Part shown: one piece after another, positions 10,566 through 21,699 of the stretch
How the letters are laid out: each line of letters starts with the position of its first letter
How positions within the stretch are numbered: position 1 is the stretch's first letter
Origin: Cinnamomum chago
Taxonomy: Eukaryota; Streptophyta; Magnoliopsida; Laurales; Lauraceae
Direction: 5' to 3'
DNA length: 64,000 nucleotides
NCBI GenBank assembly: GCA_038049695.1
Contig: CP142456.1
Span: 21,734,501 to 21,798,500, forward strand
Made by a program: the position numbers and the translations under genes
Notes under the pieces: generated by a model
What the model was told of the DNA's origin: nothing
Database searches by the model: none
Seen by the model: only the letters and a program-made list of their open reading frames with translations

Positions 10566-10632
10566 TATATCTAATACATTTTAGAGACACCTTAAGATGT
10601 ACCAACAATAATACCCTTAAACATCATTCTAA
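10566..10632. repeat. Middle part of ancient repeat between Harbinger and Tat
   Basis: This short unoccupied strip (tctaatacattttagag ... cttaaacatcattctaaa) aligns with 38970-39040 of the sister copy. It shows that Harbinger and Tat entered the same repeat copy 67 bp apart. Confidence 0.65.
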
Positions 10633-10637
10633 AAGAG

Positions 10638-13277
10638 TGATGGACCCGGCTTTTGTATTCTCCTTCCGCCCCAGGGCTGCTAAGGTCTGGCAGATGAGAA
10701 AAACGAGCATCAACATTTTTTGTACGGGTATGCCAGATTTTCTATTTTACTTGGAATTTGAAGTGGTGATCCGGAGATTCACCTTCACAAGTACAAAGGA
10801 AATCAACTCTTTTTTTTTCTAACTTTCCATTGCACATATATTTTTAAGAAAGAGACACAATTTTTTTTAAATGTCGTGAGAGGCGATTTCATTTTGTTTG
10901 CTGTGAAAGGCGGTTTTTTTTTTATGCCGTGAAAGGTGGTTTTGCCATAGAAGGCGATTTACAAATCTCATTAATAATGAAAGACAAGAATTGTGATTTT
11001 TTTGTCTCTTTAAAAAAATACAAAATACAATAGAAAAGTAAGAAAATGAATCTAACTTCTCAAGAGATTGTGGAGACTCATTCAGATCGACGGTCGCAAG
11101 TCGTGTATGGGCTTCGCCATCGTCCTTCAGATGAGAACATATGATGCTTTGATTCTCTTGGCTTGGATCTAACCTTAGATTTTTAGAGGATAAAGACCAA
11201 GGGGAGGTCCTATATCCAATAAAAAACCGAGTAAACGGGCTAAAAAGCCGTGTTTAAGCCATGTTGGATAGAAGGAGAGGGGACCTTGCCTTGGGGGGGG
11301 GGGGGTGGCCCCCCAAGGGACTTTGATCACCTTGTGGTGTTTGCTGCAGCAAAGTAGCAGGGTTTCTTCAGAATTTCTCTCTCTTGCTTGTGTGTATGTG
11401 TGTATGGATATGTATCTGTCCTCCTCTTGGAATGGCCCCTTTTTATAGGCTCTTGGTAGCTATGGGGTGATTTATGACATTGATGACATATGATGAGAGA
11501 ATTGATGGCATTGATGCTCCATGATGGGAGAAGTTACAAGTTTTAATTCTTTTATTTTGTAACTCCTTTTTCTTGACTTGTGATTGGCCGATGAGAATGA
11601 TGGGCATTTAATCGCCTTTAATCTCCATGATGAGAGGAGTTTCATGGTTTTAATGCTATGATTGTTTGGATTTGTAACTCCCATTTGCTTGATTCTGATT
11701 GGGCCGTCCAAAATAATGGGTTAATGACTGCATTTAGTTGTCATAAAACGGATCAATTAACAGCATTAAGTGGTTGCCAGGGCATTTGAAGAGTCGCGGG
11801 CCGTACCCCATCTTTTGGAATTCTTCTTGAGACGATCGCCGATGGATCCACATGTTGTTTGATGTTGGATGGCGGTGCAACTTCAGACATTGATTGGTGC
11901 TAGTGGGCTGGTGACATCTGTCTTGTCGATTTCTCGATCGGTCGGATAGAAAGTATACTTTCTTGGTCAGCCGGTTGGCGATCTTGGAGCGATAAATGAT
12001 GATTTCATGCTCTTGACGGCGGATCCGAAATGTTGATGAAGATCAGTTGATTTCAAGCATCAAGAATCAGATTTTCAGAAAACCACAGGGACTGGAATTC
12101 CTGAAACGTGAAAAGGGTCTGAAAACGGGCCACCCGGCTTTCCAGGGTCGCTGGCGACCATGCACCCAAGGTCGCCGACAACCTTGGGCTACGGTCACCG
12201 GCGACCATGGGGGATTTTCCCCTTGTGGTCGCCGTTTTTCAGCCGTTTCTCTGATTTTTTTTATTCTTTCTTTTCTCCTCTATTTTTGTTGACATTTTTC
12301 CTCATTTATTGGCTTGATTCTCCTGAAGAAAATCTGACGAGAACCCACGCAAATCGAAGCACAAAGTTTTCTATTTTCCGGAAAGGCCGAAGACTTTGTT
12401 GTAGATTTTCTGTCAAGAGTTAAAACTAGGTCAAACGATGTCGGAATGACCTGAAATTTGAGGTGAAGCCTCCTGAGCAGTAGATAGGACCAACCATGGG
12501 CTTTTATTTGACTTTTGAAGCCGTGTGGGGGTCCCGTTGCCAGTAGACTTATTTTGCCGCGAGGAAGATGCCACACTTTGATGTACGGTCAACCGATGTC
12601 TAATCGACTTGAAATTTGACAGGAAGCCTATTGGAGTCATTTAGAGATGATCCATTAGCTCCAATTTGGATGTCATGGTCCTAGGAAGCTCCGTGGCCGG
12701 GAGGATTGATTTTATTTCGGAGTGTCAAAGTCGGGTCAAACGTTGTCGGAATGATTTGAAATTTGACGTGCAGCCCTTTGGAAGCATGTTAAAGCCACCC
12801 ATGTGCTTTGTTTGATGAGTGATGGCCTAGATAGCTCTTGCCGCCGAGAGGCTTGATTTTACTGCTCGAGGGTTGATGGAGGGTCAAACGTTGTTTGTTT
12901 GACTTGAAATTTGGCATGGAACCTTTTGGAGGTATTTTGAGACCATCCGTAGGCTCTGATTGAAGTTTGGATGTCTTCGACATTGTCGCCGCCATGAGCG
13001 CCTATTTGGCTACCGGAGGAGTGAAGTTAGGTCAAATGATGTCGGAATGACCTGAAACTTTATGTAGAGCCTCCTAGTGGCATTTGTAGCCAATTGTATG
13101 CTCTGTTTTGTGTGTCAGGGTCTCTGGCTTCACTGTCGCAGAGAGCTCCTACTCCGTTGCTGGAGTGAAGTTAGGCCAAATGATGTTGAAATGGCCCGAA
13201 ACTTCATGTGCACCTCTCCTTTGGCTTCATGTGGCTTCTTTATGTTGAGGAGGCAGGGTGACTTTTTGGTGTCAACA
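10638..13277 (-). repeat. 3' LTR of Tat element
   Basis: This 2.64-kb LTR aligns with the right LTR (30854-38466) over its whole length except for the nested insertions there. It is bordered by the AAGAG duplication on its outer side and by a polypurine tract on its inner side, which identifies it as the 3' LTR. An 11-12 G run near 11287 is shortened in the other LTR. The short open frames inside it have no family resemblance. Confidence 0.95.
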
Positions 13278-13291
13278 AATGCCCCCTTGAG
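13278..13291 (-). promoter_or_regulatory. Polypurine tract of Tat element
   Basis: The minus strand reads CTCAAGGGGGCATT immediately before the TGTTGACACC start of the 3' LTR. Confidence 0.8.
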
Positions 13292-14289
13292 GTACAGCGA
13301 CGAGTAGGTTTTGGAGTCGATGTGCCTCGAAGAGAAACTTGGAGGAGAGCTTCTGACTTGACCAAGAGTCTTTGAGCATTTTTTTTTTTTTGTTTTGAAT
13401 AGCCTTTTGAGTTTCCAATGAGATTTTATGGTAGTGAGAGGGATCACGTACTATCTCAAGGGAAAGTTTTGAAAATGACATGGGGGAGTTGGATCTTGGA
13501 TTTTGGATTTTGAGTTTTGAGTTTTCCTTTTGACCTTGTGAACCTAACAGCTGAATGTGGGGCATTAGGCGGTCAAGAGGGTTTTTTTTTTTACCTTGTA
13601 ACTTAACAAGTTGTATGTGGTAGGTTAGGGGTTTAATTTTTTATTTTGACCTTGTGACCCAACAAGCTGTATGTGGCAAATTAGGGGGTCCTATATGTGG
13701 CGAGCTAGGGGGTCAGGATTTGTTTTTTTTTTTTTTTTTTTCGGCCTTATAACCTATCAAGCTGTATGTGGCAAGTTAGGGGACCAGAGTTTGGTTTTTT
13801 GTGGAATGTCAATTTCAAGATTTTGGCTTAATTTGGTTCATGAGGTTGGTTGGTTTGGATTTTTGGAAACTCATGTAGCTTTCCTTTTTTTTTTTTTTTT
13901 TTTTGATCGGTTCAATCAACTCAAAAGAGGTATGGAACCATTTTGAATGCTCTTGGTAAAGGGAATTTTTTGATAGGAAGCCCCTTTTAGTGCCTAGGTG
14001 GTCAAATTTGGCTCATGTGGACTAACTCATGGGATCTTAAGCTTTTAAAGATGACCTAGATCTCATGTGGTGTCATTTTGTAGAGAACATCTAAAAATAT
14101 CTCTTGTGGGTAGAGAATATCTAAAAATATCCTTACTTGGAGAGAATCTCTCATGTTTCCTTGTTTTTGGGAGAGGTTTTCTCAAAGGTTCTTTCTTTGG
14201 GAGAGAATATCTCACAGTCCCTTTCTTTTTGTCAAAGTTGCTAATTTTTAGCACTTACCTCCTTTCTTTTCTCCTTGTTTCCTCTCCTC
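13292..14289. repeat. Non-coding Tat region with degenerate tandem repeats
   Basis: From about 13520 to 13800 a unit of roughly 60 bp recurs four to five times (ccttgtgacc, caacaagctgtatgtggcaa, gttagggggtc), separated by poly-T runs of variable length. From 14075 to 14225 a shorter unit around agagaatatct recurs five times. There is no coding signal. The stretch is immediately upstream of the plus-strand promoter, so it may act as its control region; that is inference. Confidence 0.75.
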
Positions 14290-14296
14290 TATAAAA
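14290..14296 (+). promoter_or_regulatory. TATA box of the antisense gene in Tat
   Basis: TATAAAA in the context cctctataaaagccagggg lies 128 bp upstream of the predicted ATG, followed after about 30 bp by a pyrimidine-rich start region. It faces the PMD gene and away from the 3' LTR, i.e. opposite to gag-pol. The support is motif plus correct spacing to a well-formed first exon. Confidence 0.65.
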
Positions 14297-14427
14297 GCCA
14301 GGGGAGATTGGAACTTTGCTTCATTGCTTTCTTTTTGCAAGAGTCTTCAAGAGTGCTCCAAGATCAAGAACTTCTCTTCTTCTTCAAGAATCTTCAAGTT
14401 CTCTTTCTTCTCCATCCATGGCTTCAA

Positions 14428-15387
14428 GTAAGTTTTCTTCCTTCACAAGAAACTCTAAGTAGAAGTAGAAAAAGTTTCTTTCTTTTCTTTTCTTTTCTTT
14501 TTCTCGTTTTCTTTTATTTTCTTTTCATTTCCACATGTTTTCTTCTTTTTTTGACACGTGCCCCCCCCCCCCCAATTTTTTCTTCCTTTTTCTTTCTTTC
14601 TTTATTTTTTTCTCACAGTTTTTCTTCTTTTTCTTTTTCTTCACGATTTTCCCTTTTTTTTTACCCTTTTTTTTGTTGTACAGACCTGGCCGTACAGCCA
14701 TGTGGCAGTGGGCCACGGCCTGTGGGCCAGCCCAGAAAAAAAAAATTTGAAGAGGTTTTTCTCTTTTTTTTTTTTTTTTGCTCACCATGATAATGAGGTT
14801 TATGCAATTCAAGATGTTCATGCATTTTTTTTATGCATCAAGATAGAAGGCCAGAGTCTCTAGGTCAAGCCAACATGATTTTTGACTTGGACAAAGTTTG
14901 ATTGGTTTTGACCAAGTTGGGTTGGAATTGGTCAAACTTTGTGTAAGGTTTCCCTAGCATCCAATGCATGATGATTTACTTTGATGCATGATTTTTAGTA
15001 AATTGATTTGGAAGCATGATGATGCATACCTGGAAATCTTTTGCAAGTATTGGGATTTGGAGCTCGCAGCAATGTTGAGCCCTTTCTTAGTTTTGCGACG
15101 CCTTTTGAGGAGCTTTGCAAGTTTTTGAAGTCTGGAGCTCGCAGCAATGTTGAGCCCTTTATCAAGCTTGTCGAAATTTGAGAAGACTAACTTGATCTCG
15201 CAGCAATGTTTGAGTTTGAGTCTTCTATGAGCTCGCAATGACGTTGAGCTCATCTTCAAGCTTCTTATCTCTTTCGGGGTGCTTCCCTTTTCTTTGGAAT
15301 TGTCCTGGAATCGCGCCAAAATTTCGTTAGAATTCTTTTAGCAAAATTATGTCATTTCGATGATTGATTTTTTTTAATCCTTTACAG
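14428..15387 (+). other. Intron 1 of the antisense PMD gene
   Basis: The donor CAA|GTAAGT and the acceptor TTTACAG|GT border a 960-bp T-rich intron. It holds long pyrimidine runs (14470-14780), a poly-C tract at about 14564, and a short repeated segment (agctcgcagcaatgttgagc at 15060-15250, four copies). Removing it fuses ATGGCTTCAA to GTAGTTCC in frame and extends a Ser-rich N-terminus. Confidence 0.75.
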
Positions 15388-17609
15388 GTAGTTCCTCCAG
15401 AACGAACAAGGGTAAGGGGTCTGTTACTAATGCATCCTGCCGGTCTGCCAGGTCTCCTAATGCAGCCGTACAGCAGGCCTGGGAGAAGGTACAGTATGTG
15501 GAGAGAAACTTGGAAGAGTGCGACTCCTTCAACCGTGATGAGATGAGGCAACGATTAATCGCTCTCAAGGATGAGGAGTTTTACAAGATTATGGTAAGCA
15601 ACCGTCCTTAGGTCATGGACGATCAGAGCATTATGCCCAAGCCTACCTTCCTCTTTGGTGATGCAGTCCTTGACGACCTGACGTACCAAAGAAGGTGTTT
15701 TCAAATCTCTTACACGGCAGATGGTGAGGAGAGAACTATTTCTACCCGGTCGACCTTCGATCGCACTATCTCGATCATGGGCCTTTCTCCAACATGCCCT
15801 AAGAGGAAAGATCCTCCAAGTTGGGTGGAGAGGACTAATGTGATCAAGACCGGAGTTTTTGTTGGCGGCCCTTCCAGATAAGCAGAGAAGTCGCCTGTCC
15901 GCATGGACACGTTGATGCCAGCCAGTGGCTACCAAGGTTCTGATCATCCACCGGTTGATTTGAGACCGGTGGGCCTTAGCATTTTCCTGGGTGACGGTAG
16001 CAGTTAGGTGAAGCCTTTTCGACTTCGTGGCAATTTCAGAGCTGACTCAACTGGGAGTCATGGATTGATCACATCTTACAGGTTGGTGGGGCCATTCTGA
16101 AGAAGGCCAAGATCTTTGACGTGGTTCGTGCTTTTCGGCAAACCGTAGTTTTCTCCAATGAAGCCTTCATGGCCATGTTGGAGTCATTCCTTCCACAAAC
16201 CAAAACCTTCATTGTCATAAATGGTGAGATTGGTTTTTCTTTGAAGGTATTGAGTGCCATCACCGGGCCGCCTGTCTTCGGCAAACTTTATGAGGAGTTC
16301 ATGCCTATTGACAGCGTCCTTGAGGAGCAGTCTGGGGAGTTTAAGCTTTTGTACTTTCAGCTTGTCGCCTTCTATGATATTTTGAAAGAGAAGATGGGCT
16401 CGAAAGTTAGGTCCAGCAGTTGGAGGAGTTTTGGCTCTTTGTTCCCCAACTTCTTTGACAGCAGAGAGTCTTCTGATAGCACGACTCGGGAAGCCAGAGC
16501 TAAGACTCCGGGTTTGAAGAAGACTTTTGTCACGCGAGATGACTTAAAGGACTTCTTCATGAGCACAAGTATCATTTGTTCTGACACTGCGTTGTGGAGG
16601 GATCTCGTTGTTTACCTCACTTACTGGCTGAGTGAGGCTGTTTTTGCTGGAGGAGATGGAACGCACATCAGGCCGCATTGTATCTTTCCGACTTGTCAGA
16701 TGGCATTCGGAGAGCGGCTTGCTTTGGTGTCTGCAGAAGAAGGCTTTTGATTTTGGTGTCTCCCATGATTCCACCAGGGCAGGGTCGGGAAGGCACTATT
16801 CTTCGACTTATGTAGAGAAGAGGTGGCTTTTTAACATACGAGTTAACACAATGGTGTACCGTAGACATCTTTTTGTATACATCCAACCGTATGTCCCCTC
16901 ACGTTTTGCATTGCAGTTGGGCTTCTCTCAAGGCGTTGTTGGAGCGCCTTCAAGCATGATGAAGTGTTTTGGAGGTTTGCGGGATGGGAGGAATGCATGA
17001 GCCTTTTACAATGCAGAGGACACTACCGCCATGATTTCCTATCCTGAATTGCCCACTTTCTGGACTGATGGCTTTACGAAATAATTCGTAGAGAGATTTT
17101 CGGTGTACCGAGGGCTTTCCAAGAAGGAGCTCGATGTCAAACAATCTTCTAGGAAGGGTCTTGGCAGATCAGATGGAGTCCGACGAGAGGAAGTTCTGGC
17201 TTTCCTTTCTGGAGAGATGCACAAGATAGGCTTTCTCGGTGAACAGGACATCATCGGATCAAGAGCTGTATAAGAGATACCTAGTGAGGTCTTGGAACAG
17301 CTAGAGGAGGAGGAGGCCGAGATCGGCACTTGGATGCAAGCGGAACGAACGAAGGCTTCCTTGTAGTCCACCGGGAAGAGCAGACCATCCGGTGAGAAGT
17401 CAAGCAAGGTCCTGACTTTGAGGATGGGGCGGGTACTTCAACCAAACTGACCCATAGAAGCAAGAGGAAGAGAGGGCAGCGCCGTAATAAGAGATGGCAC
17501 GAAAACTCTCCTGATCCAGAAGTGCCTCTCACCATTGCTGAAGAGATGTCAGGAGACGCTGATGAGCCTTCGGAAAAAAGGAGTCGAGAGGAAGAGACCG
17601 TTAGTGAAG

Positions 17610-18105
17610 GTATGATTCTTCCTTTTTCTCTTTCCATTTCATTCATTGAGACTTTGTTGTTTTGATTTGCGTTCTCTCCCTTTTTCAGTGGGAGATGATG
17701 ATTTGGGGATGCCTGAGGTTCCAGTTGATGAGGCACTGACGGATCCAATCGTGGCATCTGAAGAAGAACCTAGGGACTCTGGAGTGATTCCAGAATCTTC
17801 ACCTAGTATGACTTCTTTGTATTTTATTTTTTTTATATGTGCCGTCATTTGCTAACATATTGCTTGTTTCCTTGTCAGCTGACTTGCCAAAGAATTTCGA
17901 CGACTTCGAGCCACCCACGAATGCAACCTTTGACGATGCTTCAGATGAACTCATGGAGGCAGAAAGCATTCCGCTGTTCGTCGAAGAAGGTATTTGTAGC
18001 AATAATCCTGATGATAATGATTTTTCAACAGGATCATGTTCATACCTTTTTTTGTTTTGCTAGCAGGTTGTGAGGTAACATGAGAAGTTCCACACTCTTT
18101 CTCAG
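17610..18105 (+). other. Three short introns of the antisense PMD gene
   Basis: Introns lie at 17610-17688 (GTATGA...TTTTTCAG), 17806-17878 (GTATGA...TTGTCAG) and 17990-18105 (GTATTT...TTTCTCAG). All three are phase 1 and removing them keeps one acidic reading frame open. The frames do not continue through the intron sequences. The exact acceptor of the third could be an upstream AG, but only 18105 restores the frame. Confidence 0.75.
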
Positions 18106-19159
18106 GGCCAGAGCAGGGGATGCCTGCAGTTGAACCAGAAGTAGGGACTTCTTCTTCCAGTTTGAATGCGGCAGGGGTGAAATCTTCTGAGGAGATTCCT
18201 TTGCCCTGTGTTTCCGATTAGAAAGAGTTCGATGATCACTCCTCCAACAGGGCATGACACGGGCGATCGACCAATGGAGAGGGGCGAGCCTTCAAACGGG
18301 CCATCTCTTCAGTATGCGAAGAAAGTGTTGAAGAGCGTCTTGAGCTCATGGGTCGAAACTCTTTCTTCTGGCCATTTGGAAGCTGGCTTCAGGATGATCA
18401 AGTATGTGCAGGACATCCTTTCTGATAGCAAAGAGGTTGATCTGGACATTGCAAGTGGGAACGTTGTTGTTGATGAAGTCATTATTTTGGGCAACAAATG
18501 GAATGAGACCAAGAGCTTCCCAAATGGTGACTTGTTCAATGAAATGTTTTTGAAGCTTTCTGGTGAGGTCAAGTCTGAACTGAATGAGATATCGCGGACT
18601 CAGAAGCAATTCGTTTAGGAGAGTAATGTCATCGAGTTAGCTATCATTGAGCTAACAGAAGACCTGCACCGTCTTGATAGGGAGGTCGTTGAAGCCAAGC
18701 AGCGTTTCGAGCTATTGGAGGAACAAGCTGCTGCCAAATGGACCGCCATTGTGGAAGCTCGTGCTAGAGAGGGGACTCTGATTCGCCAAGTCGATGAAGC
18801 TAACAGCAATCTCCAGAGGAAAACTCAGGAATACGAGCAATGGTAGATTCTCTGGGAAAAACTTCCCCGTGCTGAAGATGGGTAGCGGCGTTCTGCCGTA
18901 TTTTATGGAAAATTTTTGAAGAAGCGTGGGTTGGAAGCTTTAGAGACTAAGGCCAAGAGTTTGCTTGAGGAGATGAATCTTTGGTTAAACACCATGTTAG
19001 ACTGAGCTCCTGATTTTTGGAAACAAACTCTTTTCTTCTTTTCTTTAGTACCTCCATGCAAAAACATTTTTGGTACCTATATACCTTTCACTTAAATTCT
19101 TTTTGATGAAAATAAGCAAAAGTTGGATGAGAATGTTTGGGAAAACTTGACCAAAAGGT

Positions 19160-19420
19160 TGTCATTTAGTGAAAATCTTTTGTCAAAGGATTATTTTGGT
19201 ATGAAAGCCAGATTTTGTGGCAAAAGGCCTGACTTTTTGATGGCTTGAAAGCCGAGTTTTGAGATGGCATGAAAGCCGGATTTTGAGATGGCATGAAAGC
19301 CGAATTTTGAGATAGCATTAAAGCCAAATTTTTGGGATGGCGTAAAAGTTGAAATTTGGGTTTACGGCATGAGAGCCGAAATTTTGTTTTTTGCATAAAA
19401 GCGAGGTTTTGGTTTTAAAA
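19160..19420. repeat. About 28-bp tandem repeat in Tat, downstream of the antisense gene
   Basis: A unit like gatggcatgaaagccgaatt plus ttga occurs seven to eight times with increasing divergence to the right. It lies just past the stop of the antisense gene and before the next array. Confidence 0.85.
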
Positions 19421-19429
19421 AATGTAAGT

Positions 19430-19940
19430 ATTGACTAAAAGTCGCCTCCCTACTGAATGGTCTTGCAATTATCGATGGAATGTCGCCTCAATGCTCATTC
19501 GTTTGCGTGTATCGATGGAATGTCACCTCCTCGTGAATTTGGGTGAAGGTATCGACTCAGTGTCGCTTCCCTACTGGATGGTTTTGCAAGTATCGATAGA
19601 ATGTCGCATCCTTGCTCATCTGATTTGCGAATATCGATGGAATGTCGCTTCCTCGCTTTCAAAAAATATTATTTTGCGGGTACTGACTGAATATCTTTTC
19701 CCCATAATTTTTGAAAATTTTAGGTGTTTTGGACCTCAGTTTTTTGTTTGAATTTTGGGCTTGCGGAAATCAACTTGGACTGTTGCGTCTCCAAGATTTT
19801 TGAAAATTTGCAAGTATTGACAAGGTGTCGCTTCCTTACGATTTTAAGGTTTTGGAAGTATCGAATGGGGTTCGCATCCTTTCAATTTTTTGGTTTTGCG
19901 AGTATCGACTAAAAGTCGTTTCCTCGCGGTTTTTTGTTTT
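19430..19940. repeat. About 60-bp tandem repeat in Tat
   Basis: A unit built on gtatcgatggaatgtcgcctc followed by a cctactgaatggtttgca-like segment recurs about eight times, decaying to the right. Together with the previous array it fills the space between the convergent 3' ends of the antisense gene and pol. I see nothing coding here or up to 20289. Confidence 0.85.
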
Positions 19941-20289
19941 TGAAAAACCATTTTTGTTTAAAGACACGAGGGTCATAAATTTTGACCTAAAACCATTTTG
20001 GTGGTAGAAGGCAGAGTGGACTAGGGTGGAAATCCCTAATCAAACCATGAATTTTGGGTTCAAGGATTGAAAATTTTGGTCAAGTCCGGGAAGAGGCTCC
20101 TAAACTTGGATTTTTGGATTTGATTTTTTTGTTAACAATGAAATGATAAAAGTAAGCATTGTTTTGAGAGTTTTTTTTTTAAATTTCAACATAAGGATCA
20201 AAATTCCAAAAGGGATGGGTTTGGTGAGCAAGTACCTAGGAATAAGATTTGGCCATATAGGCATCGCTCTGACCCGTTGGAGGAAGTCT

Positions 20290-21420
20290 TCAAGGGTAGT
20301 ACCGCTTCAAGAACTTTCCGTTGATGGGCAGCATACATCTGTCACCTTCCATGTTTAGAAGGGCATATGCACCGTTGGAGAAGACTTTGTCGATGACGAA
20401 GGGTCGCTTCCATTTTGGTTCGAACTTGCCTTTGGATTTGTGGGCGAAAACCATTGACCTTTTTACTGCAAGAATCAAGTCTCCCTTTTTGTAGGCGCGT
20501 TGCCTGACATTCTTGTCGAAAGATCCTGTCATGCGTGCTTGGTAAAGCTCAATGCTTTGTAGAGCTTCAAGCCGTCTCTCATCGAGATTATCCAACTCTT
20601 CGAGTCTCAATTTGACATTGCTTTCTTGCGTGATGTAATTTTGCAAAGATACCCTTAAGGAAGGAATTTGTACTTCCAAAGGGACAACAACTTCACAACC
20701 ATAAACCAAAGAGAATGGTGTGCTATGAGTTGGTCCTCAAACGGTGGTTCGATAATCCCACAAAGCTTCAGGTAGTTTGTCGCACCAGTCTCTTTTGGGA
20801 CTTGAGACCATTTTCTTGAGAATTTTGCAGAGTATCTTGTTGAATGCTTCTGCTAGTCCATTCGCTGTAGGATTATATGGAGTCAAAGGATAACTTTGGA
20901 TTTTGTACTTGTGACAGAACCTGTAAAATCTGTGATCCCGGAATTGTGGTCTGTTATCATGGATGAATCTTTCAGGTATGCCAAAGCGACAAATAATGTT
21001 GCTGCGCAAAAATTGAAGGACTGATGAGGTCTTCATTTCGCTGAGCGCAAATGCTTCTGACCTCTAGGAGAAATAATCTGTAGCGGCGAAGATGAAGCGA
21101 TGACCTTTGCTTGATCGGGGAGAGATAGGACCTATTATGTCCATACCCCAGACTTCGAAAGGCCGTGAGTTCGCTGTAGGATGTAACCATTCTGGAGGCA
21201 TGTGGACATAACCTCCATGAATTTAGCAATGTTGGCAGCGTTTAGCAAATTGCATTGCATCAGCTACCATGGTAAGCCAATAATAACCTAACTTTTTTAT
21301 CTGATCGTAGTGCTTGGGACCAGCCTGATGAGCTCCACAAAGACCAGCATGCACTTCTTTGAGAGTTTCCTCGGCCTCTTGTTGTGACAAGCAGCGTAGA
21401 AGTACTCAATTGAAGGATTA
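20290..21420 (-). pseudogene. Tat pol: integrase
   Basis: Reading right to left across frames: an HHCC zinc-binding region (EVHAGLCGAHQAG ... CQHC near 21235), then WGMDIIGPISPRSSKGHRF, with the first catalytic Asp, and ATDYF. RFIHDNRPQFRDHRF follows with the second Asp, then NPTANGLAEAFNK with the Glu. The C-terminal module contains RAYKKGDLILAV and GKFEPKWKRPFVI and ends at LKRYYP followed by a stop. Stops or shifts occur near 21230, 21060 and 20735. This is the last pol domain before the 7-kb 3' region. Confidence 0.93.
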
Positions 21421-21699
21421 TCTGTACAGTATTTTTGAAGGAATATCCAAATGAAAGTTTGGGGTTCGTCTTTGAATGCTTACCTGCTCTTTTGGATCTT
21501 CAGGTAGGATTCCGAATATAATGTAATCAATGAACGGATCCCTTCAGTCGCAGATCGGAGGTTTGAGGATGGATATCTGACTTCCAACCACTTGGTGGCA
21601 TTCAATAACTACTTGGTGTGTGTTAAGAGGAGGGAGAACCTTCTTTGAAATACTGCAATTTGCATGTTTTCCCCTTTTTGGATAGCCATAGATGCATCA

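Larger units (their letters stand above)
14418..19005 (+). pseudogene. Antisense spliced gene of Tat element: plant mobile domain protein with coiled-coil tail
   Basis: The gene is read as exons 14418-14427, 15388-17609, 17689-17805, 17879-17989 and 18106-19005. The start is tccatccATGG; joining exon 1 to exon 2 gives MASSSSSRTNKGKG. Exon 2 carries the plant mobile domain core (WESWIDHILQVGGAILKKAK, FRQTVVFSNEAFMAMLESFL, TKTFIVINGEIGFSLKVLSA, ITGPPVFGKLYEEF). A basic segment (THRSKRKRGQRRNKRW) and acidic segments follow. The last exon is a heptad-like coiled coil (EDLHRLDREVVEAKQRFELL) ending at TGA 19003. Lesions: TAG 15609, TAA 15879, TAG 16005, a frameshift near 16040, a second after 16740, TAA 17082, TAA 17271, TAG 17364, a frameshift near 17400, TAG 18219, a frameshift, TAG 18616, 18844 and 18883. 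The biochemical role of PMD proteins in retrotransposons is unknown; host PMD proteins (MAIN/MAIL1) act in silencing and gene expression. Confidence 0.8.

Noticed and set aside
12047-13565. Frames within and just beyond the Tat 3' LTR, repeated at 37531-38100
   Set aside because: They occur in both LTRs with non-matching frames and no domain; ordinary LTR sequence.
14275-14863. Several overlapping Phe/Ser- and Lys-rich open frames on both strands
   Set aside because: They are translations of long pyrimidine tracts within intron 1 of the antisense gene and contain no domain.
15374-16284. Minus-strand frames opposite the PMD exon
   Set aside because: They have no family resemblance, while the plus-strand translation matches a known domain and joins to flanking exons.
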